A stretch of DNA of 64,000 bases from Natranaerofaba carboxydovora (GCF_022539405.1 NZ_CP054394.1:2054501-2118500); one strand, 5' to 3'. Counted from the stretch's first letter, positions 55,018 to 63,562 are shown. Notes: a model not told the origin generated them from the letters alone. Translations and numbers: made by a program.

Positions 55018-55181
55018 TTTGCTAATTCCTCTAAGGCCGGCTTATATTTTTTTATGATTTCTTCCGCCATTTTTAATTGATTATCTTTCTCCAAACGCTT
55101 TTCAAGCCTTTCTAAAACATTTTTTAACTCTTCTGGAGAAAGACTAGCAAGTTCTTTCACTAAGTCTTCATGTGCTCTCAA
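55014..55181 (-). CDS. Antitoxin of the Doc-type pair
   Basis: 55 residues, TTG start with GGGGG upstream. Mostly helical and charged (VKELASLSPEELKNVLERLE). Its TGA overlaps the doc ATG (ATGA), the standard type II layout. Sequence family not recognised. Confidence 0.65.
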   Translation of the reverse strand: MRAHEDLVKELASLSPEELKNVLERLEKRLEKDNQLKMAEEIIKKYKPALEELAK

Positions 55182-55270
55182 TTTGATTCCCCCTTTGCTA
55201 CTATTATAACCTATTGAATACTCATTTTACAATTTCGCATCTATAATCTACTGTGACACTTATGTCAAAA

Positions 55271-55399
55271 TTAAAACCTGATAATTAAATTAAAAAAGGC
55301 ACCTACAATTGTAATCACAATAAAAAGAATAAGGATAATCACACTAAATTTTTTTAAAAATCCCTGACTTTTAAATTTTTGAATTATACTCATAAACAT
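55271..55399 (-). CDS. Small membrane protein
   Basis: 42 residues; GGAGGG lies 4 bases from the first ATG and 10 from the second (55393). A basic N-terminus and one membrane segment (VIILILFIVITIVGAFF). Function unknown. Confidence 0.5.
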   Translation of the reverse strand: MFMSIIQKFKSQGFLKKFSVIILILFIVITIVGAFFNLIIRF

Positions 55400-55467
55400 A
55401 AGTCCCTCCTACCCAAAAATGGGTTTCCCCATCTGTTTTTGAACTTTAATTTATCCATTAACTCCTG

Positions 55468-56091
55468 TTAATGAATAGATTCAGCAATATTAATTATTTC
55501 TTCTTTTGCTAATTTACCAGTGATAGAGTGTTCTATTAATTTATGATCAATAAACAAGACGGTTATATAATCATTTTTATGATAGACAATCATACCTTCA
55601 TATCCATCTATTTCTACATCTTCATCAATCTCTTCTGCATTTGGGTAAGCACTAGCTCTTTCTTCATTTTCAGATAATTCTCTTTGAGTCAACCTCAATA
55701 ATAAATCTTCATCGTTCTTAAATGTTATATGGGCGTTATAAACTTCAGGGGAAATATCAAATTCATCCAACTCATACCCAGGCGGCAGATATTCTGGTAA
55801 ATATACACCTTCATCTTTTAATTCTAACTCAATCTCATCTAATTTTTCCTCAGGTAGCCAGTTGTATTGTACGTAGTGCCCATCCTCTTCACGGCTAATA
55901 TCTAAAACAACCGACCTTAGTGCCTCTGAAGGAGAAGTAAAGAAAGCACCAACAGAAAAATTAATAAATATTAGGCCTAAAATTACAAAAGAAATACTTT
56001 TGCCGACTTTTTTTAATCTCTTTTTTCCTCGGTGCTCTTCTATGTCCATAAGTAATTTGTCCCATTTTTCTTTTTCGAAGTGTTCATTCAT
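55468..56091 (-). CDS. DUF4367-type membrane protein, probable anti-sigma factor
   Basis: 207 residues: a cytoplasmic N-terminus of about 32 residues, one membrane segment (SISFVILGLIFINFSVGAFF), and an external domain with YLPPGYELDEFDISPE typical of DUF4367 proteins. AGGGTG lies seven bases before ATG. It follows the sigma-like gene on the same strand and has its own TGCAAC-N17-GTTATA element 67 bases upstream, which suggests autoregulation of a sigma/anti-sigma pair. Confidence 0.7.
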   Translation of the reverse strand: MNEHFEKEKWDKLLMDIEEHRGKKRLKKVGKSISFVILGLIFINFSVGAFFTSPSEALRSVVLDISREEDGHYVQYNWLPEEKLDEIELELKDEGVYLPEYLPPGYELDEFDISPEVYNAHITFKNDEDLLLRLTQRELSENEERASAYPNAEEIDEDVEIDGYEGMIVYHKNDYITVLFIDHKLIEHSITGKLAKEEIINIAESIH

Positions 56092-56157
56092 TAAATATCA
56101 CCCTGCCTCAGGATATTTTTCTCTATTAGACTTTTCCTCAAAAATGCCTTCTACCAA

Positions 56158-56186
56158 TATAACTTTTTAAGGATAAAAATGTTGCA
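56158..56186 (-). promoter_or_regulatory. TGCAAC-N17-GTTATA promoter-like element, copy 3
   Basis: TGCAAC (56181-56186), 17 bp, GTTATA (56158-56163), followed by TTGGTAGAAGG. It faces the DUF4367 gene and lies just after the sigma-like gene. Confidence 0.65.
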
Positions 56187-56202
56187 CCAAATTTAAAATT
56201 TT

Positions 56203-56231
56203 TTATAAAAAATTGAGGGCATCCCCTCAAT
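56203..56231 (-). terminator. Terminator of the sigma-like gene
   Basis: ATTGAGGG/CCCTCAAT hairpin (56212-56219 with 56224-56231) followed by a T-rich tract on the minus strand. Confidence 0.7.
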
Positions 56232-56264
56232 TTAATTTTAGTATATATAGCAATCTGATATAGT

Positions 56265-56537
56265 TTAAAAATGTCTATTTTCTCCAAACATACTTCTTAA
56301 CTTATCTAAAGCCCTCTTGTATCGTGAGCGAAGAGTTGTTTCTTTTTCATCTAACTTTGCACCAATCTCTTCAAAGGTAAGCTCCTCGATAATTTTATAG
56401 TAAATAACCGATCTATCTTTTAAACGCAGCTTATCAATATATTCATTAATCAACTCTTTTTCTTCAATTTTTTCTAAATAATCTTCTGGATATTCTTCTG
56501 GTTTTTTAACCTTCTTATAATTGTAATCTACTTGAAT
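56265..56537 (-). CDS. Sigma-70 region-4-like protein, N-terminally short
   Basis: YYKIIEELTFEEIGAKLDEK and LRSRYKRALDKLRSMF form a sigma region 4 helix-turn-helix that reads -35 elements. The first canonical start (TTG 56453) has no ribosome site; the coding-like frame continues to an ATT at 56537 after an in-frame TAA, about 90 residues in total. Region 2, needed for -10 melting, is absent, so it is either a truncated ECF sigma factor or a stand-alone region 4 regulator. Paired with the DUF4367 gene. Confidence 0.55.
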   Translation of the reverse strand: MQVDYNYKKVKKPEEYPEDYLEKIEEKELINEYIDKLRLKDRSVIYYKIIEELTFEEIGAKLDEKETTLRSRYKRALDKLRSMFGENRHF

Positions 56538-56657
56538 TTACCCTTGCATTTTTTTAAAAAGAAATATAATATAATTATAGAAAATCAACTTAGTTAAGTC
56601 TATTAATACAATATTTCTTTGATATTTGATCTAAAATCGTCTAAAAGTTAATAGTCA

Positions 56658-56828
56658 ACAGTAGGTGCCCCTTTTGGGGGAGAATAGGGAATCAGGTGCA
56701 AGTCCTGAGCGGTCCCGCCACTGTAACCGGGGATGACTCCTGTAATACACCACCCGTGTCAATAAAAATAAGGCACCGGGGAAGGTACAGGATAAGAGGA
56801 TCCGGGAGCCAGGAGACCTGCCTGCTGT
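56658..56828 (+). ncRNA. Cobalamin riboswitch
   Basis: P1 arms ACAGTAGG/CCTGCTGT close the structure. Inside are GGGAATCAGGTGCAAGTCCT, CGGTCCCGCCACTGTAACCG and the B12 box GAGCCAGGAGACCTGCC, all hallmark cobalamin elements. A terminator hairpin follows at 56860, so adenosylcobalamin or a related form should repress the downstream ferredoxin-AFOR operon. The variable part 56731-56775 recurs at 29985. Confidence 0.92.
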
Positions 56829-56859
56829 GGGCGTGTTAGTGATGAGAGATGATGGTAAA

Positions 56860-56893
56860 GTCTCCAACTGTATTTTAGTTGGAGGCTTTTTTT
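56860..56893 (+). terminator. Riboswitch expression-platform terminator
   Basis: CTCCAACT/AGTTGGAG stem with a 7-base loop followed by T7. It lies 34 bases after the riboswitch P1 and 117 bases ahead of the operon. Confidence 0.85.
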
Positions 56894-57009
56894 ATTACAT
56901 TATTTTAATTTAAGATTCTACTGCAAAAAATCATATGAGCAATAAGCAATGAGCAAAGTTTTTTTCTAATTTCAATACATCTTTATAAGAAAACAGGAGG
57001 GATAGAAAA

Positions 57010-57333
57010 ATGAACATTCCAATTAAGATTAACAGTGATAATTGCCGGGGATGTCGTCGCTGTGAGATGGCATGTTCCTGGCAAGAGAATGGTATGATTA
57101 ATCCAAAAAATGCAGGGATTAAAATTCATATCCTTGATGAAGTAGGCAAACATCTCCCAGTCCTAAATCAACAGTGTTACGAAGCTTTTTGCGGCAAAGA
57201 ACCAAAAGAAGCAGCTGGTCAAGGCATTCCTAGCTGTGTCTTTGCCTGTGCATTTGATGCCCTAACCATGGGCGATACGGATGATAACCAAAATGAAAGT
57301 ATAGAAAATGAAGGGGGAATGAATCATGCCTAA
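57010..57333 (+). CDS. Ferredoxin-like electron-transfer subunit for AFOR
   Basis: 107 residues. CRGCRRCEMACSW, a central CYEAFCG and CVFACAFDALTMGD supply cysteines for two or more [4Fe-4S] clusters. Such small subunits are often encoded ahead of AOR-family enzymes as the electron partner. AGGAGG lies about seven bases before ATG, and it overlaps the AFOR gene by eight bases. Expressed under the cobalamin riboswitch. Confidence 0.82.
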   Translation: MNIPIKINSDNCRGCRRCEMACSWQENGMINPKNAGIKIHILDEVGKHLPVLNQQCYEAFCGKEPKEAAGQGIPSCVFACAFDALTMGDTDDNQNESIENEGGMNHA

Positions 57334-59203
57334 TGATGCCTGGGCAGGACAAATTCTATGGGTGGATCTAACAAGCAAAGAAATTACTAAGAAAGATCTT
57401 CCTGAAGAGTTGGCTGCTAATTATCTTGGTCAATCAGGGGTAAATGCTAAGATTTTGTATGACTCGATAAATGAAGACACTCGCCCCTTTGATCCAGAAA
57501 ATCCTTTAATATTTGGAACAGGGCCTTTAACAGGAACACTTGCGCCTTGTTCTGGAAGATATACTGTAACGTCCCTCTCCCCTTTAACTAACTTGTTTGG
57601 CGATGCCAATTCTGGAGGACATTTTGGGCCTGAGCTAAAATATTCAGGGTTTGATCACATAGTTATCACTGGTAGTTCAGAAGAGCCAGTGTATCTATGG
57701 ATAAATGAAGGTGAAGTAAAAATAAAGTCAGCTTCTCATTTGAAGGGACTTGATACATGGAAAACAGAAGATAAGATAAAAGCAGAATTAGGACAAGAGA
57801 CAGCACAGGTTGCTTGTATAGGCCCTGCAGGCGAAAACCTTGTCCGCTTCGCAGCAGTTATTAATAATAAATGTAGGGCTGCAGGAAGGACTGGTATGGG
57901 AGCTGTGATGGGGTCAAAGAATCTAAAAGCTGTAGTTGTTAAGGGTTCGGCAGGTACTACTGTAAAAGAGCCAAGCTCCTTTCTTGGTGCAGTTCGAAAG
58001 AGTGAAAATGACATATTTAATGACCCCTTGTATCCCAATGCTTCTAAATATGGTACAACTGCCATTACAGGGCTTGCCCAACATTTAGGTTTTTTACCCA
58101 CAAGGAACTTTCAGTACTCATCTTTTGAGGGAGCCGATAATCTAAGTGGAGATGTAATCCTAGACAACTATACTATCAGGCATAAAGGTTGTTTTAACTG
58201 TCCAGTAAGCTGCAGTCGCTTTTACAAAGTTGAAGACGGAGAATATTCAGGAACATTCGGTGAAGGGCCAGAATATGAGAGTATATCAGCATTAGGTCCA
58301 AAATGCGGTAACGATAATTTACCTTCAGTGTTAAACGCCAATACTCTCTGTAACAAACTTGGATTAGATACGATCTCCTCGGGTAATATGGTTGCCTGGG
58401 CTATGGAATGTAGAGAAAAGGGGCTTTTGGCTGACAATCTTACAAACCCTGAAGGTGAAGTCCTTGAATGGGGTAATCACCGGGCAATAGTAAAACTTAT
58501 TAAAATGATAGCAAACCGCGAAGGTCTAGGAGATATCCTGGCTGAAGGAGGAGTAAGAGCTAGTGAAAAAATCGGCGGAAAAGACTATTTGGTTCACTCA
58601 AAAGGATTAGATTACCCTGCAGTTGATGTCCGAGGGACAAAAGGCATGGCGCTAAGTTTTGCAGCATCACCCAGGGGCGGTGACCATCTAAAAGGACTTC
58701 CTTTATACGAAGTTGCACCCGATGTTTATAAAGATGACATAAAAGAAGAACTAAATATTGAAATTGGTGATGAGTACTGGAAAGAATACAATACAAAAGC
58801 AGAGCTTATAACCTGGCATGAAAACTGGCACTGTGTGGTTGATTCCCTTGGGCTTTGTAAACTTGAGGGCATAGCCCTAAAGCCGCTAAAACCACGTCAT
58901 TTTGTCAGTCTTTATAAGACTGCGACTGGAATGGATATTACTGAAAAAGAGATGGAACAAATAGGAGAGCGTATCTATAATTTAGAAAAACTTATTAATA
59001 TAAAGGTTGGAGATGTTAAACGAGAAGATGACTTACCACCCAAAAGGCTCTTAGAAGAACCTATTAAGAATGGCTTAAATAAGGGTGAGAAGTTAAAATC
59101 TGAAGACTTCAATAATTTGTTAGATGAATATTATAAGCTAAGAGGATGGGACCTGTCAGGACGCCCACTAAAAGAAACTCTAGAGAAACTAAACTTGGCT
59201 TAG
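57326..59203 (+). CDS. Aldehyde:ferredoxin oxidoreductase family protein (tungsten/molybdenum)
   Basis: 625 residues, normal AFOR length. The N-terminal pterin-binding domain has AGQILWVDLTSKEI and FGDANSGGHFGPELKYSGFD. Fe-S ligands are in CFNCPVSCSRF, with the fourth cysteine in LGLCKLEG. The enzyme type oxidises aldehydes to acids (or carries out related reactions, as in BamB) and reduces ferredoxin with a W- or Mo-pterin. Its substrate is not determinable. A cobalamin riboswitch ahead of such an operon is unexpected. Confidence 0.9.
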   Translation: MPNDAWAGQILWVDLTSKEITKKDLPEELAANYLGQSGVNAKILYDSINEDTRPFDPENPLIFGTGPLTGTLAPCSGRYTVTSLSPLTNLFGDANSGGHFGPELKYSGFDHIVITGSSEEPVYLWINEGEVKIKSASHLKGLDTWKTEDKIKAELGQETAQVACIGPAGENLVRFAAVINNKCRAAGRTGMGAVMGSKNLKAVVVKGSAGTTVKEPSSFLGAVRKSENDIFNDPLYPNASKYGTTAITGLAQHLGFLPTRNFQYSSFEGADNLSGDVILDNYTIRHKGCFNCPVSCSRFYKVEDGEYSGTFGEGPEYESISALGPKCGNDNLPSVLNANTLCNKLGLDTISSGNMVAWAMECREKGLLADNLTNPEGEVLEWGNHRAIVKLIKMIANREGLGDILAEGGVRASEKIGGKDYLVHSKGLDYPAVDVRGTKGMALSFAASPRGGDHLKGLPLYEVAPDVYKDDIKEELNIEIGDEYWKEYNTKAELITWHENWHCVVDSLGLCKLEGIALKPLKPRHFVSLYKTATGMDITEKEMEQIGERIYNLEKLINIKVGDVKREDDLPPKRLLEEPIKNGLNKGEKLKSEDFNNLLDEYYKLRGWDLSGRPLKETLEKLNLA

Positions 59204-59218
59204 AAGATACATCCTATG

Positions 59219-59276
59219 TTCACCTGCTATAGTGTGAGTGTGTGGTGTGTGTGAGTATCACACTATTGCAGGTGAA
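59219..59276. other. Long hairpin with GT-rich loop after the AFOR gene
   Basis: A 19-bp stem with one mismatch (TTCACCTGCTATAGTGTGA with its complement at 59258-59276) encloses a 20-base loop almost entirely of GT repeats. No T run follows, so it is not a standard terminator. It may stabilise the mRNA end. Confidence 0.6.
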
Positions 59277-59333
59277 TTAAATACATTTTGCAAATGTATA
59301 CCAACAGCTCATTACTAGATCTGTAAGGAAAAT

Positions 59334-60101
59334 TTAAGCAAATTCCGTAGACTCTCTTTCTACTAATTTTTTGTAAACATGTGCCGTAGCTAGAAACGAT
59401 ATAGGCATAGTAACCAAAAGCCCTATTCCCAGCAGTAAAATTCCGCCAAAATTAATTAATACAACTGCAAGAAAGAAAACTATTAATTTTAATAATCGAC
59501 CTTTGGTCAGTCTAAAGCTTGCTTTTAGCGACTCTATTATTCCCATGTCTTTATCTACGATAAAATAATCGAAAAAGAAAAGCTTTATAGCTAGTAGAAT
59601 CCCTGGAATCATTCCAGGTAATCCCATGATAACTAAAAAACCAACAATCAGAGGTTGTGTGCCATCTGTGATTCTGTACAATGTATCAAAAGCAAGACTT
59701 GTTGCAAATAAAATAAAGGGCATCACAACTATTAAAGTAACAATCAACACTACTGCAAGATAAATTATAAATGAGATAATATACCTAATTAAATACTTGA
59801 ATACATTTAAGAAGTCTGAATAACTATAAGCTTCATTTTCGTAAGCTTTCAATGTAATCTTAATCATCCCAAGGGAAAAAATCAAAGATAAGGCCATGCT
59901 TATTAAATCAAACAAAAATGATACAGGAAGATCCCTAACCAGAAGGCTCCAAAAATCTACCCCAAATATTATTACAAAGTACAATAGCATCAAAACAACC
60001 CAAAAACCAACCTTCTCGACAAATTTCCCCCAGCCAAATTTAATAGCCTCTCTTGTAGAAAAAATAAAAATCCTTCCTTTCTTTTTATAAATCTTCTCCA
60101 T
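59334..60101 (-). CDS. Multi-pass membrane protein (DUF975-like)
   Basis: 255 residues with about six membrane segments. REAIKFGWGKFVEKVGFWVV and GIIESLKASFRLTKGRLLKL are features of DUF975/GlpQ-membrane-like proteins, related to the 53358 protein. The start lies 17 bases after the upstream stop, so it is likely coupled. Function unknown. Confidence 0.7.
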   Translation of the reverse strand: MEKIYKKKGRIFIFSTREAIKFGWGKFVEKVGFWVVLMLLYFVIIFGVDFWSLLVRDLPVSFLFDLISMALSLIFSLGMIKITLKAYENEAYSYSDFLNVFKYLIRYIISFIIYLAVVLIVTLIVVMPFILFATSLAFDTLYRITDGTQPLIVGFLVIMGLPGMIPGILLAIKLFFFDYFIVDKDMGIIESLKASFRLTKGRLLKLIVFFLAVVLINFGGILLLGIGLLVTMPISFLATAHVYKKLVERESTEFA

Positions 60102-60117
60102 CTTTTGAAACAGGAGA

Positions 60118-60990
60118 TTAAAATTCTTTCATTTCCACGACTCTAAATCTATCATCTTGATGAAAATTATTTACCCTAAAAACATATTCACCATTTATTT
60201 CTTCGGCATTTTGTTTACCTTCTATCCGGTATAAAAACTGGTATTCTAAATAATCCGTCATCCTATCTTCTGCCATTTGTTCAGTAACTTTCACTTTAAG
60301 ATTGTCATCATCTTTTTCTAAAATGTTTTTTTGACCATAATCGCTAATTACTGCTTCTTGAAATTTTTTATAATCTGTAGTTTCATATAATCCTGATAAT
60401 CTATAATTAGATGAAGTATAATTTTTAGTTTCTCCTATAAGAGAATCAAATGTTTCTTTTTTGGTTTCAGTGTCAAGTTTTTTAATGAATTCATAATTTT
60501 CTACTTCAATAAGTAATTCCTCTTCTAATTCCTTGTGATCAAATGTAATACTTGGTTCAGATGGGGCTATATAATCCAAAGTTCTTAAGAGACCTTGTTC
60601 ATTTTTGAGAACGGATAAATAGTTTTCAACTGTACTTCTTGCCTGTTGTTGTGGATTAGAGCTATAAAAGTGATAAGAAAGCAGCCCCAAAACCAATACC
60701 ACTATTGAAATTCTTCTTACTATTTGTTTGGTTTTTAATTCTTCTTTTTTTCTAAATAAGCTAGCCCAAACAAACGTTATAATCCAAAGAATAGAAGGCA
60801 TAGCTTCTGGTATTAATATAAGTTCAGTATAGTTATACAATATATAGCCAATAGATCCTAATACATTTACCAAGATAATTAAATTAGCATCTGCGTGATT
60901 TTCCGTCTTTGCCATAAAAGATGGTACAAAGTATAAAAATACTACTAGCAAAGGAAATATCACTTGAAATATATTAATAATTACACTCAC
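60118..60990 (-). CDS. Membrane protein with C-terminal exported domain
   Basis: About 290 residues from a GTG at 60990, six bases after GGAAGGG (the ATG at 60996 touches the ribosome site). Four membrane segments in the first 125 residues, then a charged domain of 165 residues ending NFHQDDRFRVVEMKEF. No family recognised. In operon with the 59334 gene. Confidence 0.6.
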   Translation of the reverse strand: MSVIINIFQVIFPLLVVFLYFVPSFMAKTENHADANLIILVNVLGSIGYILYNYTELILIPEAMPSILWIITFVWASLFRKKEELKTKQIVRRISIVVLVLGLLSYHFYSSNPQQQARSTVENYLSVLKNEQGLLRTLDYIAPSEPSITFDHKELEEELLIEVENYEFIKKLDTETKKETFDSLIGETKNYTSSNYRLSGLYETTDYKKFQEAVISDYGQKNILEKDDDNLKVKVTEQMAEDRMTDYLEYQFLYRIEGKQNAEEINGEYVFRVNNFHQDDRFRVVEMKEF

Positions 60991-61187
60991 GATCATCCCT
61001 TCCTTTTACCTCTAACTCTCACATCTATCAAGCCCAGATGGAACACTCACAGTAACATAATACCATAATATCAATACCCTGCCAATTGATAGTTAAGGTG
61101 TTTTAAGAACATTGCTACATTATATTTTTGATGTTAATATTAAGAAACAGATTCTACAAAATACATTACCAAAAAGGAGTAATTAAA

Positions 61188-61948
61188 TTGAATAATATCA
61201 ACCAACTAAAATTATCATCTTTAATATTAAATAAAGCAAAAGAATTTGGTGCTGACATTGTAGGTATTACTAGTGTAGGTGAATTAAAAGACTCTCCTTC
61301 ACATAAGCAAGCTAGTAAAATATCTAGATTAGAAATAGGCAAAAGAGAACAAAACTTAGAACCACTAGAAGTTAAATGGCCTGAAGATGGCAAAAGCGTA
61401 ATTGTATTTGGAATATCCCATCCAGAAACCAAACCCGAACTTGACTGGTGGTATGGAGATCACTCTCCACCGGGTAATCAGAAGTTAATGAAAATAAACA
61501 AAAGATTAGCTGAATGGGTTAATACTAATTTCCCAAAAGTGAACACTTACAAACTTCCATATAGTGTCGAACAAGGGGGTATTTTTTTTAAGGATGCCGC
61601 TGTTAAGGCAGGACTAGGATGCATAGGACGAAGTAATCTTTTGGTTACACCTGAATATGGCCCCAGGGTAAGATTCCGAGCTATGATAGTTAGTGAAGAT
61701 TTAGTTAGTACAGGCCCTATAACTTATAATCCCTGTACAAGCTGTGAAGGGTTATGTATAAAAAGCTGCCCTCAAAAGGCTTTTTACGAAGGCAGTTACG
61801 AGCGCTTTACATGCAATATTGAGATGGAAGAAAACATTAAAACGTCAAATAAAAAAACGAAAAAGATATTTATGAACCAACAGGAGAAGAGCTTCAGCTA
61901 GTTAAGTATTGCCGCAGGTGTGAATTTGCCTGTCCTATCGGCAAATAG
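61188..61948 (+). CDS. Epoxyqueuosine-reductase-like Fe-S protein requiring a -1 frameshift
   Basis: TTG start at 61188 with GGAG eight bases upstream. ADIVGITSVGEL, GLGCIGRSNLLVTPEYGPRV and CTSCEGLCIKSCPQKAF mark a QueG-like protein with ferredoxin clusters. The zero frame stops at 61901 after seven A (61851-61857). Reading back one base there restores IYEPTGEELQLVKYCRRCEF, then ACPIGK, to 61948, the remaining cluster ligands. So it is a programmed slip, a slippage-tolerant run, or a recent mutation. It is shorter than true QueG (about 380 aa). Confidence 0.7.
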
Positions 61949-61973
61949 GAATTTGGATAAAATTCCTATTTGC
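61941..61973. terminator. Bidirectional hairpin terminator
   Basis: A 13-bp perfect stem GCAAATAGGAATT/AATTCCTATTTGC overlapping the end of the queG-like frame and preceding the stop of the convergent 61982 gene. Confidence 0.65.
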
Positions 61974-61981
61974 ATTAAATA

Positions 61982-62365
61982 TTATATGTCCTTACCTTCC
62001 CTCACCAACCCGATAAGGCTAGTTACAGCCAGGACGAACAGTACTGCAAACATAGCCACAAAGCTCCATTCGCCATTTTGGGCATAATAGCCAGAACTGT
62101 TGATAACAGTATATAGTAGCATACCAATAGAGGCTAAGTAGATTTTTACACCTAAAAGATGCTCCAGGTAGAGCATTACTCCACCAACAATCAAAAAAAA
62201 TGCAGTAACAAATTCCGCAGCCAGGTGAAAAGCAATACTAAAAGGACTTGTTACTAGTTCAGGCACCTGGCTCGTAAAAAGCAACATCGTCCATAGTCCT
62301 ATCATAGAGATACCCACCAAAATAGCAAAACTTGCGTACACTTTCCTGAAATTATTCTTTTTCAC
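61982..62365 (-). CDS. Small four-helix membrane protein
   Basis: 127 residues from a GTG at 62365 overlapping the upstream stop (GTGA); the longer frame upstream of it overlaps the DUF998 gene. Four membrane segments; SFAILVGISMIGLWTMLLF is the first. Translationally coupled with the DUF998 gene, so the two probably work together. Function unknown. Confidence 0.65.
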   Translation of the reverse strand: MKKNNFRKVYASFAILVGISMIGLWTMLLFTSQVPELVTSPFSIAFHLAAEFVTAFFLIVGGVMLYLEHLLGVKIYLASIGMLLYTVINSSGYYAQNGEWSFVAMFAVLFVLAVTSLIGLVREGKDI

Positions 62366-63000
62366 TTCACCCATCCCCTCTTTCTTTCGGGTAAAAACAG
62401 ATAAAAAAACATTGCTGTAATCGCTAACCATTGTTGGTAAGAGCCTATGGTTAGTCGTGCAAAAACCCCCATATAAGCCGATTCGTTTTGGGCACTGAGG
62501 GCAGCTATACCCCCTGTTACAAGTATAATAGCCGCAGTAGCCAAGCAATAAATACTATAACCTTTGAATCTGTTAATCTTACGAAAACCTAGTCCAACTA
62601 GCATCGGACAAATTATGGTTAGCGGAGAAACAATTCCGGCCAATATCAAATGAATTGCTCCCTGGATGGTAGTATCGGCTCCGCGGAGATCCATAGGGAA
62701 AAAGGCCCATAACAAGCTTAAAACACTTATAGTCAAAAGAATCCACATGCTTATATTTAGCAATCTATTTTTAAATTGTTTAATATATTGGAGCGAAGTT
62801 ATCGCGAAATAAGCAGCTAAAAGAAGAGAAATACTAAATAAAATATTTAGTGTAAGCCTAAAAGGAGCACCTGCAGCTGTTAATTCACTGATAGCCTGGT
62901 TTGCATGGTTATAACCATCTGACAACACTCCTCCCAGGATTACAGTAAAAGCATAAAGAAATGGAGAAACAACACCGGAAAGTAGATAGACTCTTTTCAC
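62362..63000 (-). CDS. DUF998 membrane protein
   Basis: 212 residues, GTG start behind GAGGAG. Six membrane segments with GGVLSDGYNHANQAISELTA, AFFPMDLRGADTT and a final QQWLAITAMFFYLFL, typical of DUF998. Function unknown. Confidence 0.82.
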   Translation of the reverse strand: MKRVYLLSGVVSPFLYAFTVILGGVLSDGYNHANQAISELTAAGAPFRLTLNILFSISLLLAAYFAITSLQYIKQFKNRLLNISMWILLTISVLSLLWAFFPMDLRGADTTIQGAIHLILAGIVSPLTIICPMLVGLGFRKINRFKGYSIYCLATAAIILVTGGIAALSAQNESAYMGVFARLTIGSYQQWLAITAMFFYLFLPERKRGWVK

Positions 63001-63058
63001 ACCAACACTCCTCGCAAAATAGTAATTCTAAGAATTTCTTCATCTCTAATTGGTAATG

Positions 63059-63220
63059 TTATATTTTTATAGCAGTACCATAAACCATTATTTCTGAAGA
63101 ACCAGAAGCTATCTGAGAAGAACTAAATCTGATTCCGATAATAGCATTAGCTCCCAACTTTTCAGCTTCTTTTACCATATCATTTATAGCATTTTCACGT
63201 GTATCTTCCATGAGCTTTGA
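63059..63220 (-). pseudogene. YbjQ-family (heavy-metal-binding domain) remnant
   Basis: YSKLMEDTRENAINDMVKEA, then LGANAIIGIRF and MVYGTAIKI are the C-terminal half of YbjQ proteins. A TAA cuts the frame and the N-terminal half is missing. Lies in the 349-base gap 63001-63349. Confidence 0.6.
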
Positions 63221-63257
63221 ATAAATTTAAAACACTGCGCGTATGCCCTTAAAATTT

Positions 63258-63287
63258 TTGTAAATCAAAATTAACTTATGGTAGAAT
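63258..63287 (+). promoter_or_regulatory. Promoter of the VapBC-like pair
   Basis: TTGTAA (63258-63263), 18-bp spacer, TAGAAT (63282-63287). The antitoxin ATG lies 63 bases downstream, behind GGAGG. Confidence 0.55.
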
Positions 63288-63349
63288 ATAAACAAGAAGG
63301 CTTTGGGAATATTGTTTTTATGATCCTTAGATAGAAGGAGGAAAAGCAA

Positions 63350-63562
63350 ATGGATTTAAAAGAAAAAATTAAATCTAATATAGATGAGTTAGAACCTCAT
63401 TTGTTACAAGATGTATTAGAATATATTAACTCATTAAAGCAAAAGAAAGATATTAAAGGTTATAATGCAAAAGTTTCCCATAAAGAAGTTCAGAAAATGC
63501 TATCTTCGTCAGAAAGCTCATGGGCGGATGATATATCATCTGAAAGAAAGGAAAGAATATGA
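63350..63562 (+). CDS. Antitoxin of a VapBC-like pair
   Basis: 70 residues. A helical N-terminus (IKSNIDELEPHLLQDVLEYI) like DUF2281 antitoxins and a C-terminal tail with WADDISSERKER, typical of the toxin-binding part. Overlaps the PIN toxin start by four bases (ATGA). Confidence 0.75.
   Translation: MDLKEKIKSNIDELEPHLLQDVLEYINSLKQKKDIKGYNAKVSHKEVQKMLSSSESSWADDISSERKERI

Noticed and set aside
56655-56867. 70-codon minus-strand ORF
   Set aside because: It lies entirely across the cobalamin riboswitch and has no ribosome site.
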